64,000 nucleotides of DNA from Ascarosepion bandense (GCA_037127315.1 JBBBDQ010000403.1:1080501-1144500), one strand, 5' to 3'. Counted from the first letter of the stretch, positions 31,400 to 42,334 are shown. Notes: generated by a model from the letters alone, not told the origin. Made by a program: numbers and translations.

Positions 31400-31960
31400 A
31401 TGTAAACGTCACACGCAGACAATATGTGACGGACAGACAATCAGCTTTTCTTTTATGATATAAACTGTGTTTCTTTTGTATCTTTGGAATTTGCCATAAG
31501 TATTTCCCAGAAGGAAATGTAAATAAATGAGGTGAGACACGATAGACACGATGGACTAATGACGTCACCTACTTTGTCTTTATAAAGTTCACCACACCCA
31601 CCGATAAATGAACACATTTCCTTTGTCAAACAAACCCACCGACCATTGCACCTACCCTATACCATGAAATAATCTAATTTCATATCTGGTTCAGTTAGGC
31701 TCTCAGATTGTGCCACACCCAGTTTCCCAGGATTTTTTAGAAACAGGGTTTTTGCGATAAGAATAGATCGATTCATGACAGAAAACAGGGACGAAAAAAA
31801 AAAAAGAAAACGGAAAAAAATAAAAACAATCACACTTCGTGTATAGAGAAATTGAAAAAGAAAAAGTAAGATGTCATTTTTTTTTTGTTTTTGTTTTTTT
31901 TTCATCTGACAACAAATAAAAAAAAAGAATGTCCTACGTAGCGAAAATATATATAAAAAG
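31400..31960. other. AT-rich DNA, no recognised gene
   Basis: A-rich and T-rich homopolymer stretches at 31795-31910; no coding motif. Confidence 0.5.
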
Positions 31961-31977
31961 TTTCGTTATTTGTCGGT

Positions 31978-32278
31978 CAGTCAGTTAAGTGCCATGCGCG
32001 ATACACGCTTGGGCGATCATGTCTCGAAAGAGACATGACTGACTGGGCAGAAGAGTATCCCGCAGTAGGTTACCATTGCTTTCTGCGGTAGACTGGTTGC
32101 CGACCAAGGCTATAGAACCCAATCTGTCCTATTATTTAACCCATAACTGGAGGGAAGAGACGGATTAATACCTTTCCCAAGAGTATTTGCGCGTAAGTGA
32201 AGGCAATGAATTCAGCTGGAATTCGAACTCAGTTCCCCGATTTCTCGTTCCTAGCCGATATCCACTGCGCCACAATGC
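31978..32278 (-). mobile_element. tRNA-derived SINE, family A, full length
   Basis: Reversed copy flanked by a perfect 8-bp target-site duplication TTGTCGGT at 31970-31977 and 32279-32286. Very similar to the partial copy at 33.0 kb. Confidence 0.9.
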
Positions 32279-32506
32279 TTGTCGGTGCGCGTTTAGAAGC
32301 ACGATCATCGAAAGAAAAACTTACAAAATAAGGTTGAAACTTTCCACTGATGGTAATGAGAACGGAAAATCTCCTTACAGATGAAGAAGTAATATAAAGC
32401 AACAGAAATGTGGTTCTACAGAAGGATGCTGAGAATACCATGGACTGAACATGTGAGCACTGACGAAATTCGAGAGACAATGGTAACAAAAAAGATATAC
32501 ATACTT

Positions 32507-32789
32507 GTGGTGCGCTCTGTGGTGTAATGGATATCAGCTCGGATTGAGAAATCAGAGAGCCGAGTTCGAATTCCAGTCGAGTTTATTTCATTCACATACG
32601 CACAAATACCATTGGAAAATGTATTAATCCATCTCTTCTCCATGCATCTATGGGTCGAATAGAAGGACAGATTGGGTTCTATAGTAATCAGTCTACCGCA
32701 GAAAAAAGTGGTAACCTACTGCGGGAAAACATGGATCGAAAGAGACATGATCGCCCAAACGTGTATCACGTATGGTAATAAACTGACTG
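32507..32789 (+). mobile_element. SINE family A inserted in RTE-like LINE
   Basis: Head GTGGTGCGCTCTGTGGTGTA and box-B-like GAGTTCGAATTCC to tail AAACTGACTG. Flanked by a perfect 10-bp target-site duplication ATACATACTT at 32497-32506 and 32790-32799. It postdates the LINE. Confidence 0.9.
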
Positions 32790-32998
32790 ATACATACTTA
32801 ACATCAGGAAATGGCATCAGAGACTTGAAAATTCTAAGGCACGTAATGAGGAAAAAGGGTTTGGAAAATTTGATATTCACATGATAGATTAAAGGGACAG
32901 AGGAAAACAACGCATAACCTACCTGGAGAGTTTGAGTGAATGGATGACAGAACAGTGTTTGAAAGAGATAGCCAAAAGACAAAATTTATTAGAAGCTT

Positions 32999-33180
32999 TC
33001 TCGAAAGAGACATGACTGACTGGGCAGAAGATTATCCCGCAGTAGGTTGCCATTGCTTTCTGCGGTAGACTGGTTGCCGACCAAGGCTATAGAACCCAAA
33101 CTGTCCTATTATTTAACCCATAACTGGAGGGAAGAGACGGATTAATACCTTTCCCAAGGGTATTTGCGCGTAAGTGAAGG
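32999..33180 (-). mobile_element. SINE family A, body only
   Basis: Both the tRNA head and the extreme 3' tail are missing; it runs from TTCTCGAAAGAGACATGAC to GCGCGTAAGTGAAGGC. LINE sequence continues on both sides. Confidence 0.8.
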
Positions 33181-33249
33181 CAGGAAGTTGTGTAGAGTTA
33201 TAATCGCTAACGTCCTAATCGAACACAACACATAGAAAAAGAATAGTAA

Positions 33250-34010
33250 TATTAGCCGCTTCCCTATAAGGAAACATTTGGTATTCATTGATCGAGCAGC
33301 CAGTATTGCTTTCGATTGAAATCTATATAATTATTCTCTTAACACAATTTTTCAGGAAAATGTTTTTTTTTCAAATCCTATAGTTTCTTTCCAGTATTGA
33401 TAGAGGTTTCCTTTCTAGCTTTTATTTGAAGTGGTGGGGAATGTCAGTCTTGATTATGTCAGTAATTTCTTTTATAGTTACATGTACTATCCATTTTTTT
33501 TTTTTTTTTTTGCTGCTATTGGTAGTCCTCAATTGATGATTTCAATTATTTGGTACTGTTCTTTGTTATTTTGTAGCGCTTGTACATGATCTTCAAAGTA
33601 TGGTGGTTTTTGCTGAAACCTCAGACTTCTCTCGCTCAGTGCCTTTTCTTAACCATTGATCTTAGGAAGCGGTTATGTATATCAAAGACAGTTTAGAACT
33701 CGCTGAACGGGTTTGGCGACATGCCCGACATCCATATGAAATTCTCGATCTGACAAGGTTATTTAAGATCATGATTCGAGTTTTCAGGTGTGTTGGACAA
33801 AACTAATGACTTTCAGAACAGCTTGGCTATCTTTCTGCACCAATCTATTAGAATACCTGTTTATCTAAGTCGGATTGGTTGATTGATTTGATCTTACACC
33901 TTATCAACTTTTTGCGGGTTGTTTAAAGCCAGAGAATATTTATAGATTGTAAAGATTTTTTTTGGAGATGATAATTATTTACTTGTACTGTAAGCCCCAA
34001 GTTGGATTAG
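33250..34010. other. unassigned DNA
   Basis: No coding motif recognised. A T-homopolymer lies at 33492-33512. Confidence 0.5.
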
Positions 34011-34015
34011 GTAAC

Positions 34016-34267
34016 TGTTGTGGGGTTTACCAACACACTAATATGAACTCTACCGGACTACATAAATACTAAGAGTTATCTACTCTCGAAGGTAGTAGTA
34101 ACTAGCAGCAGCTACGATACTCATTTGTTAGTACGCCGTTCTATTATAGTAAGTACTATTATACTCTATTTTCTCTGTACACTGTTTCTCTTTTGTAATA
34201 TAATATTGTTTCCAACCGTATACCGTGTTCGAGTCTTTCTTGTGACCTTTTTCCTAGGGCCACATCA
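34016..34267. mobile_element. solo LTR, 252 bp
   Basis: Begins TGTTGTGG and ends CCACATCA, an 8-bp terminal inverted repeat with one mismatch and the canonical TG..CA ends. It is flanked by a perfect 5-bp target-site duplication GTAAC at 34011-34015 and 34268-34272. Five-base duplications are typical of Ty3/Gypsy, BEL and Copia integrases. No internal coding region adjoins, so it arose by LTR-LTR recombination. Orientation is not certain. Confidence 0.75.
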
Positions 34268-34384
34268 GTAACCAATCTCGAAGGCTAACTCTGAATCAAA
34301 ATCGCATCGAGGGCCAAATGAAACTACTCCATTATCTTTCCCAAAAAGCAGACATGTCTATTCACAATTTGCAAACATTAAAAT

Positions 34385-34428
34385 AAAAGTTGTGGAGAAC
34401 ATTAATCGCCTACGCCATGAAAAATAAC
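34385..34428 (+). mobile_element. RTE-like LINE 3' end scrap
   Basis: AAGTTGTGGAGAACATTAAT and CGCCTACGCCATGAAA match the RTE-like 3' UTR (compare 15978-16010). Too short to say more. Confidence 0.45.
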
Positions 34429-34659
34429 AAAACTCTGTTTCAGTATTTTCAACTGGACGACAATTTGGATCAGATAAAAACCTGGAATCCAAATGCTAAA
34501 TTTAAAGACGAGCAGAGAGTTGATCTGCCAATTGTAATTGTGGATCAACAGGATCTTCCTACAATTATTTCACCTATTATTTTAAAAGTTGTTCTAAATT
34601 TGGTTTAGTCGACATCGATTATAGAGGAAAAATAATTTAAAATCAAAATGAGAAAGAAA

Positions 34660-34854
34660 AAATGAAAATAGAATGGTTCTTTTGTTATTATTACTTTGCA
34701 AAATTTCACAAGGCAGCCAGAAAGCCTTTGCTTTGGCCAGCCAATAAGAAGAGACTAGCATGGGGAAGAGAGCACAAAACTGGACACCAGAACAGTTCAT
34801 TTGATGCAAATGTTATTGTGTAGTATTAACAAAAGAACCATTCTATTTTCATTT
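34660..34854. mobile_element. possible MITE or foldback, 195 bp
   Basis: Perfect 28-bp inverted repeats at 34660-34687 and 34827-34854 (arm starts AAATGAAAATAGAATGGTTC). The 139-bp interior has no coding capacity. No clear target duplication. Confidence 0.5.
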
Positions 34855-34907
34855 AGAATTATCCACTTGGCACTAGATACTAAAAATAGTATGAAATACA
34901 TCTTTTT

Positions 34908-34948
34908 TTTCAAAATTCGGGTGGCCTAATAATTATGGCCGGTAGTGT
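34908..34948 (-). mobile_element. Tc1/mariner-type terminal sequence, remnant
   Basis: ATTCGGGTGGCCTAATAATT and ATGGCCGGTAGTGTA resemble the inverted ends of Tc1/mariner transposons, next to a TA. Only one end is visible and it abuts a Gypsy fragment. Confidence 0.4.
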
Positions 34949-35091
34949 ATATCATCGACTTTATGCAGAATTACCGCTCCTATACCGTAATCACTAGCAT
35001 CTGAAGTCAATACAATTTCTGCTTTCGGATCGTAGTACGCTGATGATAAGCCTGACGTTAGTATTTTCTTGATTTCCTCAAACGCCTTTGG
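34949..35091 (-). pseudogene. Ty3/Gypsy RNase H fragment
   Basis: Minus strand reads KAFEEIKKILTSGLSSAYYD, then PKAEIVLTSDASDYGIGAVI. LTSDASDYGIGAV is the first RNase H strand of Gypsy pol with its catalytic Asp, and AFEEIK is the connection just before it. The fragment is cut at both ends: a Tc1-like end on one side, a foldback on the other. Confidence 0.75.
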
Positions 35092-35107
35092 CATTTGAGG
35101 AAATCAA
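35069..35107. repeat. palindrome at Gypsy fragment border
   Basis: Arms of 18 bp (35069-35086 and 35090-35107) with one mismatch and a 3-nt loop. One arm is the Gypsy AFEEIK codons; the other is their inverted copy. Confidence 0.85.
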
Positions 35108-35109
35108 GG

Positions 35110-35560
35110 AACTTTGGCATCAGTTCAGTTCCACTTTACAACTTGTTAAGCAAATTGTTAAGTGAGGTATTCAAATTCTGCATATTAGAAAATCGGTTGA
35201 ACTTGTACAACCCCTTGTTCATATTAATCGTTATTGACTCTGAACATTCTTCTTCAACAGAAAGTAAAATGATGAATGAGAAAAAAAAACGAAAATGAAG
35301 GGAATGAAAAATAAAGGAAAAGGGAAAAAAAGAAAAGGAAAAAGATTAGAAGAAAGGAAGAAGCGAGGAATGAAAAACAATTAAAAAATTAAGTAAAACG
35401 TAAAAGAAAACAAGGACAGAAAAAAGAAAGAAAAAGGAAAGAAATAAAGAAAAATTATAAATGAAAGAAACAAAACGTCAAAGAAAGTTGACAATTGTCA
35501 CAAAAAATACATTATTTCAGAATGAATAGAACAAAACAATACACGAATTAACATGACTCA
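35110..35560. other. A-rich DNA, no recognised gene
   Basis: 35270-35480 is almost pure purine on the plus strand (AAAG/GAAA words). No motif recognised. Confidence 0.5.
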
Positions 35561-36018
35561 CACGAACACATTTGCATACATATATTAGTCATACACACAT
35601 ATATACTAGTCATATGCACACATATATGCCATACACGCACATATATATTATTCATACATACATGCATACATATACCACAGACACACACATATATATATTA
35701 ATCATGTATATATTAGTCATACATGCATATATACACACACACATATATATATATATATATCAATCATACATACACATATTTATTACACATATATATAATA
35801 GTCAAACATATAAGTCACATAGATATATTTGTCACACAGACATATATATTAGTAACTCACATATATTAGTCACAGACACACACATATTAGACTTTCTTAC
35901 GCACAAATATATTAATTATATATGCCATATATCATAGTCATACACGCACACATATAGTTACACATATGTATTAGTTACACACTCACACATAAGTCACGCA
36001 CATACGCATATACATTAG

Positions 36019-36065
<47 letters not shown>

Positions 36066-36096
36066 GTAGTCTCTCTCTTTTTCACACACACACAGT

Positions 36097-36157
<61 letters not shown>

Positions 36158-36165
36158 CATACACA
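35560..36165. repeat. compound minisatellite of CACATATA and TTAGTCA words
   Basis: Imperfect repeats of ACACACATATATATTAGTCA-like units, grading to pure (CA)n and (TA)n at 36020-36155. Open frames rich in H, T, Y and I across it are artefacts. Confidence 0.9.
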
Positions 36166-36169
36166 CATA

Positions 36170-37160
36170 TAAGAAGGAAGTAAAATCTAATTGCGGCTAT
36201 TTCAAAGGCTAAATTGGTGAATGTATTGACAATCCTTTGTCGGTTTCATCGAGGGGGATTATCGATTTCCAATCTTTTCCAAGGTAACAATGTTACGTTA
36301 GTTTTCATTATCGATTTATATTAATGAATAAATTGTCTGGAGGGAAACAGAAATCAATAGACAGCTCGCACATAGTACAAAACAGATAAAACTGGTTTAC
36401 AATAACTCCCTAAATCATTTTAAAGGCCATAGTAATTTTTTCGTTGATTCCCTAGCGAGACCATCAAGCTTATATTGTTAATTACTCTTTAAGGCAGAAG
36501 AAAGACAGAGAGAAAGAGATTCATAGAGAGGGAGTAGCTCAGAAAAGGGAGCTAGTAAATACGACACGTACAAGTGAGAAAAACAGCATTAGCGAAAAAA
36601 TGTCTTAAGTTTAACAATCAAATTTATTCTAAGAAATAATAAAGATTTATTATGTTGTTCGATTTTAGAATGAAATTTTATTCCTGAATTAAATGTATTT
36701 AAAAAGTTTAAATCAGTCAAAATACGAACCCTAAACATCTTAAACATTTCTGCTATCAACTTAAAAGGTTATTTAAGCGTTTTCGATAAAACTGTAAAGC
36801 TTTAAAACCTAAGAAATCTTTAAAGGCAGTTTCAGCATATTCTTTGCAACAAGATGTATTTTGGTTTGAAAATAATCGCAATGAGAGTTGATGAGAACTA
36901 AAGACACAACGAAATGTACAGAATGATAAAGTTACCGTTCTCTAGATCGTCAGCTTTTAGGCTGAAAATAAAATCCAAGCAAATCGATAAGGCATAATTG
37001 CAAAAAAATTATAAAAAACACGTTGACAATATAAGTCTTCAGACAGATGTCATAGCTTTAGCATACAAAAACACATCTTTGAAAACATTTGAGAAACTAA
37101 ATAAATAAAAGGACACCGAAGTAGAAATCAATCAAATGTGGCATAGAATTACTCATTCAC
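36170..37160. other. AT-rich DNA, no firm feature
   Basis: One stretch near 36735-36775 could be read as NPKHLKHFCYQLK, vaguely like the PLE segment KHIKLFYCNQMH at 25.0 kb, but not enough to call. Confidence 0.4.
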
Positions 37161-37164
37161 TAAT

Positions 37165-37375
37165 GAATTAGAGCACTCTGGCTATTGGGCGTGTATAATG
37201 ATAATATATACGCTAAAAAGTCTGCCTTCTTCTACCGAGCGTCCATAGCCCAGAGGTAGAATCGCCGACTGACGCCAATTCGGTCGGGTTTCAATCCTGG
37301 GTAAAAAGCAATCGGAGTCGAACCGTACTGACGAGCTGTGATACAGCGAAACAAATCTGTCTGCGGATGACTATA

Positions 37376-37378
<3 letters not shown>
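37165..37378 (+). mobile_element. tRNA-derived SINE, family B
   Basis: Extended 5' sequence GAGCACTCTGGCTATTGGGC precedes the tRNA-like head GTCCATAGCCCAGAGGTAG and box B GGTTTCAATCCTGG; ends CGGATGACTATATATA. The same 5' extension is present at 42345, so it belongs to the unit. Confidence 0.8.

Positions 37379-37432
<54 letters not shown>
37375..37432. repeat. (TA)n microsatellite
   Basis: Pure TA array between SINE B and a PLE endonuclease fragment. Confidence 0.95.
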
Positions 37433-37437
<5 letters not shown>

Positions 37438-37469
37438 CTATACATATTATTGAGCACTAATAACTAATA

Positions 37470-37838
37470 CATATGTGTTCGATTTCATCCATGGAGAACC
37501 CAAAAGATGAAAAAATGTATATCGGAAACACCACGAACGTATTTAAACGGCGCTTTTACAATCACCTCTCATCCTTCAATAACAAAGAAAAACAAAACAT
37601 GACGTATCTTTCCAAACACTTTTGGAAGATAAAAACGAAAATAAAACACCTAAAGTTAAATGGAAAATCCTCAAACAAGCAAGAACAGCTAAATCAATAA
37701 AGGAACCATGTTTCCTTTGTCTTCAAGAAAAAATTGAAATCATTAAATACATAAATAGCGACAAACTCTTAAACCAGAGGCATGAAACCAAAGTAAACTG
37801 CAAACACATTAAAGAACTAACCTTACAATCATGCTAAA
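37470..37838 (+). pseudogene. PLE GIY-YIG endonuclease C-terminus, second type
   Basis: Two overlapping frames read KMYIGNTTNVFKRRFYNHLS, TYLSKHFWKIK, then CFLCLQEKIEIIKYI, LLNQRHETKVNCKH. YIG plus the R of KRRF fit the GIY-YIG core, and CxxC..EK..I..LNxRxE..CxH is the usual PLE endonuclease tail with a Cys/His cluster. It differs from the 25.2 kb type, which lacks the Cys/His tail. A frameshift near 37625 breaks it. Upstream is a TA array; RT is absent. Confidence 0.8.
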
Positions 37839-38379
37839 AAATACTGCAAAAGCCCAAACTAGGATCCCCTAAAGACGATAAATCTTTATAGCACTAACAA
37901 CACTCTTAGATCAAATTTTATCTATTACACATCACAAACTATAATCTAATTCAAAGTTTTATAGAAAAAGTGATTTCCTAAATTCAAAATTATGGTTAAA
38001 TATACAATATTAGATTAATTATAAAAACGGTGCCTAAATACAAAAATATTCTATAGTTGTACAAATAAGCATGAAGGATAGGTTCAACCCCATCCCTTGC
38101 CACCCTTTACACCCCTTACTCCCCCCTCTAATAAACTCAAAGAGTAAAGGCTAGCCAGGCGGCCATCAAAACATATATACCATTTTCTAATGTTAAATCT
38201 GTCTATAAAATTCCCGACACATTCATTAATCAACTATATCCCCTACACACACCACTTTCTTCAAAATTCTAACGGACAATTTACAAGAGTTATTTCCCCT
38301 TATCGCTAACCCCCCACCAACTTGCCAAATATAAGAAAAGAGGCCTCCCATTCCTTTGCACACTTTGCACTTTGTAAGT

Positions 38380-38449
38380 CCAATGTCGAAATAAAATGTA
38401 CAATCTGTAGTGGATATATATAAAAAAATTGCACATGTTCTAAAATATA

Positions 38450-38455
<6 letters not shown>
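38380..38455 (+). mobile_element. PLE terminal repeat end
   Basis: CCAATGTCGAAATAAAATGT, ACAATCTGTAGTGG and ATGTTCTAAAATATAAC resemble 7565-7625. Both finish at CA/TA arrays. Confidence 0.4.

Positions 38456-38458
<3 letters not shown>

Positions 38459-38500
<42 letters not shown>
38459..38500. repeat. (TA)n microsatellite
   Basis: TA array. Confidence 0.95.
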
Positions 38501-38504
<4 letters not shown>

Positions 38505-38542
38505 CTTATTAAATTGAACTTTGTGTGTGTATGTGTGTGTGT

Positions 38543-38805
38543 GTCCGTTACCTATAGACTCCGAAATGGCTGAATCGATTTTCTTGAAAATTTACACAGT
38601 TGTACTATAAGCGTCTGCGAGTGTTCTTAGCTAGGTTTTGTGTCGAGGTACTCCCGATAAATATCGAAAATCGATAATCGAAAAAATCGGGTTATAAAAG
38701 GAGTGGTCCGATTTTAATTAAATTTGATACACTCATAGACAAAGACATAAGAAACGATATTCAGAAGTTTCAAGGTTGCATTTCTCACAATAGTGCAGAA
38801 AATCG

Positions 38806-38815
<10 letters not shown>
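38543..38815 (+). mobile_element. unknown dispersed element E, copy 3
   Basis: TCCGTTACCTATAGACTCCG to GAAAATCGATAATATAT. Contains a short AT-rich palindromic part (AAATATCGAAAATCGATAAT). Preceded by TG repeats and followed by a TA array. Confidence 0.8.

Positions 38816-38852
<37 letters not shown>
38806..38852. repeat. (TA)n microsatellite
   Basis: TA array linking element E to the Helitron-like segment. Confidence 0.95.
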
Positions 38853-38856
<4 letters not shown>

Positions 38857-38971
38857 CAAGATGTTTGCGTGTGTGTCTGTTTATCTGTCTGTGTGTCCTT
38901 TATACAAATCCACAATTTTTATCCGATTCTCACCAAGCTTCACACAAATATTCTTTAGGCTATACTGCTAG
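38853..38971 (+). mobile_element. candidate Helitron-like segment, short
   Basis: AAGGCAAGATGTTTGCGTG to CTGCTAG followed by T. See 28216-28588 for the longer relative. Confidence 0.3.
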
Positions 38972-39231
38972 TATATATATATATATAGACACGTAATGCG
39001 TGTGTGTATATTTATTTGTGTGTTCATATATATAATGTGTTCATATATATATATATATAAATATATATATAACAGACCACTCAATAAGTTCTGGGACTGA
39101 CGTATAGATGGCTTCACTAATTAAAAAATCCTTACAATTTTTTTATGAAGTACTAACCTTTGGCACGCGATAAGATTTGGCCCCAATCATTTTGGCCCCA
39201 ATCAGTTTAGAAATTACAATTATTTAAGTGA

Positions 39232-39430
39232 AGCTCCGAGTTCGAATTCCAGTTGAATTCATTGCATTTACTTACGCGCAAATACCCGTGGGTAAGATAT
39301 TAATCCGTCTCTTCCCTCCAGTTATGGGTTAAATAATAGGACAGATTGGATTCTATAGCCTTGGTCGGCAACCAATCTACCGCAGAAAGCAATGGCAACC
39401 TACTGTGGGATAATCTTCTGCCCAATCAGG
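39232..39430 (+). mobile_element. SINE family A, head missing
   Basis: Begins just before the box-B-like GAGTTCGAATTCC and runs to TCTTCTGCCCAATCAGG, lacking the 3' tail. Confidence 0.8.
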
Positions 39431-40320
39431 AAAAAATTTGTTTTTATTAGGACATTTTTTTTCACCGTGATATACTAATTATCTAAGCAATTCAGTGAAT
39501 ATACCTTATTTTGTTTATGTTTATTTTTATTTTTTGTTTTTATGAATATTTCTCACAGATATTTGTATATTTATTGTTTATTGTATTTAAGTAGGTGCCT
39601 CCACTAATTCGCTGAAAAACAGCCATAGTATGAAGAAAAAAGGCCCCAAACTTAATAAAAACAAAGTTTTAATGTTAAAATATTTATGTTATTATTAAGA
39701 GTAAAATTCAATGTTTTTTATTACTTTCTTAAAACTTTTTAATCCTTTCTCTACAACGTTCGAAATTTTGGTAAAAGATCTTTTTTTTTCTTTTTTTTGG
39801 CAATTGGTAACCGAATTTTACTAGAATTTATTGTGGATAATAATATACTATTACGAAACTCAGATTTTTTCCGGCTTAAAACATTAATTTGGAAATTCTT
39901 GCAAAAACCAAATAATAGTTGGATTTTAATGAAACTTTCAGGACTTATTCACAAATAAATAAAACATTATTTTTTAAATTATTATTTTTATAAAATCTTG
40001 GTAAAAATATTTTTTTGACATTTTTTTTACCCCACCCTCCACATAATTATATGAAATTTTAAAAAATAATTTATTTTATTATTTTAAAAAAAATGCAGGT
40101 CTTGTTGGAGAATGTAAATTGTCTAATTTTTTTTTTTTTTTTTTTTTTTTTGAAGAGTAACAGGCCCGTCACCACGACACAGGAAATCACTCATCCACTC
40201 ATCCTCCTCCGCTTCGTGAAAATTAATTTATGTAAACTAATTTTAGTGAAAGAATTTTTCACTCTCTGTTCCCTTGAATTAAAGCAGCCGCAACCCTCAA
40301 AACACACTGGCGACGAACCT
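39431..40320. other. AT-rich DNA, no recognised gene
   Basis: Homopolymer-rich; no motif recognised. Confidence 0.5.
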
Positions 40321-40324
40321 GTGT

Positions 40325-40395
40325 ATCTTCGGGTTATGGTATTTGGATCATGGCTCCCCACAACTTCCTGTATCTTGTAGCCCTTATTAAACTGC
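40325..40395 (-). mobile_element. RTE-like LINE 3' UTR scrap
   Basis: ATCATGGCTCCCCACAACTT and TTGTAGCCCTTATTA match the reversed 3' UTR words of the RTE-like family. Confidence 0.45.
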
Positions 40396-41284
40396 CCTCC
40401 TGTTATTTTTTATAAAAAATATTTTTGTATATTTTTGTTTTGTCATCAGTTAAATTTCTCGGGGCTTTCTCTGATTTTTCCTACAGTTGGACTTCAAATA
40501 ATAATATTAAAATTTAACCGAGAATTAAATTTTGTTTACAAACTTGTGATCTGTCAACTCAAAATAAACACAAAAATTTAAAACTTTTGAAAACTAAAAA
40601 AAATTTCGATTCTAATCAATATAACTTGTTTGAAATTGACCAGTATTTTGCTTACTGGAAATAGTAAATAAATGTAATCAATCAGTTTTCAATTAAAGCT
40701 AAAATGAAAGCTTCAACAAAATATTTTTATTTTAAAAAAATCACTTTCCAAAACTTGGGTATCATTAAATTCTACAAAAAAAACAAACTAATTTTCTTAT
40801 TAAGCGAGAGAGCGGTTAAGGCTGAAAAGATGTTTTTAAACATTTAAAATGACTGACAATTTTTGGATTGGACGGAAGAAAATCTTCTTATCAGACGACA
40901 CTTAAATAATTGGATGGTTTAAGAAGAATGTTTGGTTTTTGGTATTTGAATTGAAGCGGCTACTAAATCCACCAACCAACCAACTAAACCAATTGCTGTG
41001 GCTGCTGCTATTAATGTTTTTTTTAGAAGTCGTTCCTGTTTGCTTCCATTCCTGCTGTGTATGCGAGAGTGCATCGTTCGTTGGCAACTGAAATTCAAAG
41101 TTCTTAACCGTTTTTCCTCAATTCACCCCACCTGCTTTTTCAGTATAATTTTCTTCCTCAACTCATTTTCTTAACATTTAACAGTCTTAACAAAATATAA
41201 TCTTTGTAAAATTAGCCAAAGATTTAAAACCGTTCTCCGAAGAAAATAAACAACAAAAATGAAAGAATAGCAATGTTTTTTTTT

Positions 41285-41345
41285 AATACCATGTCTCTTC
41301 TGAATGTAGATAGTCATAGCTCTCCACAGCTTCCATTTTTTAAAG
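41285..41345 (-). mobile_element. RTE-like LINE 3' UTR scrap
   Basis: ATGTCTCTTCTGAATGTAGA, TAGTCATAGCTCTCCACAGC: diverged relative of the RTE-like 3' UTR in reverse. Confidence 0.4.
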
Positions 41346-41549
41346 AACTATTTGACTTTCCATGACCTCTTGGAAAGGATAGGGGAGTGATTTATCGATG
41401 TCTTTTCCTCGAGTTATCGTTCTGAATTATCTGTCCCGCCAAGGCTACAGAAACCAGTTCACCCTGCTTACTTAACTATAGAAAGGAAGAAAGTTCATAC
41501 AGTGTAACGGTTATCTTTGTGAAAGTTTGAATCTACAAGTCGAGTTCGA

Positions 41550-41780
41550 ATTATTGCCTTGTTAAGTATTATTTTCGCACAAATGTCACAAGGAAAGACA
41601 TGAAACTATCTTCTCTCAGTTATAGTTTAAAAAGTGGGGTAGGCTCAACTCTCTAGCCTTGGGTGGTGGCTAGTCCAGGAGAATTCCAAACCGTGGAGAA
41701 ATCAACGGGAATATATTCTACAGGTTTTCACAAAAAATCATGGCATTTCATTTGCCATGTATAAGCTATTCTTAGAAAAT
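41550..41780 (+). mobile_element. SINE family A-related, strongly diverged
   Basis: TTTCGCACAAATGTCACAAG, AGTTATAGTTTAAAAAGTGG, CAACTCTCTAGCCTTGGGTG follow the body order of family A but with many differences, including an extra AATTCCAAACCGTGGAGA segment shared with 49.3 kb. It may be a distinct, older subfamily. Confidence 0.5.
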
Positions 41781-41784
41781 CATA

Positions 41785-41972
41785 TGGGCACCTTTCGGTC
41801 TTATGTCACATCTAAATTCTGCTTAGAAAATCACCATATGGGCATCTCGACATGATGTAATGGTTAACAAGCATTAGAACAATTATGACCGAGTACGGTG
41901 TTCGATCCTCAGTGGTTGTCCCATACTTCTGGTCTTGTGCCTCATTTAAGCTACGCTTAGAAAATCACCATA
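41785..41972 (+). mobile_element. tRNA-like repeat family C, about 1.5 units
   Basis: Partial unit ending TTAGAAAATCACCATATGGG, then a complete unit with GATGTAATGGTTAACAAGC, GTTCGATCCTCAGTGG, CTTGTGCCTCATTTAAGC and GCTTAGAAAATCACC. Confidence 0.65.
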
Positions 41973-42334
41973 GATAAAGAAAAGTTGTTTTTTCTCTTTC
42001 TTTTTTACATTAATGTTCACCCGGTACAAGGCCTAGGAAACATTCGAAGTAGTGGGTTACAGAATAAGAGACACAGTTTATGGTGATATGTGTGGAAGAT
42101 AAAAGTTACCTGTAGATGTGAACAGGTTAAAATTGTAATCAACGGGGAAGCGACCAAATAGGATTCAGTTCGTTGGAAGAGGCTCTTCGAGTGGAACTTA
42201 CATTTCACAAAAAAAAAAAAAAATACAAAGGGTTGAATACTAACAAAACTGAAAGAGTAGCGAAAAAAAAAATCAAACTTAAAGAAATTGAAAAAAAATA
42301 TAATAAACTTCTTATATAAAACGACTTGTCTTTC

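Larger units (their letters stand above)
32395..33245 (+). pseudogene. RTE-like LINE 3' fragment interrupted by two SINEs
   Basis: Plus-strand remnants: ATEMWFYRRMLRIPWTEHVS-like coding up to 32496, then resumption after the first SINE with LRHVMRKKGLENLIF, then after the second SINE piece the 3' UTR words ATAATCGCTAACGTCCT and ACATAGAAAAAG. Coding is broken by both insertions and by point decay. Confidence 0.75.

Noticed and set aside
34390..34608. 72-codon frame of LTR or host origin
   Set aside because: Its first part is an RTE-like 3' scrap; the remainder has no family resemblance that I recognise.
35572..35937. 121-codon H/T/Y/I-rich frame
   Set aside because: Translation of the CACATATA minisatellite.
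36700..36800. PLE RT fragment (NPKHLKHFCYQLK)
   Set aside because: Similarity to the segment at 25.0 kb is about a dozen residues with no support on either side.
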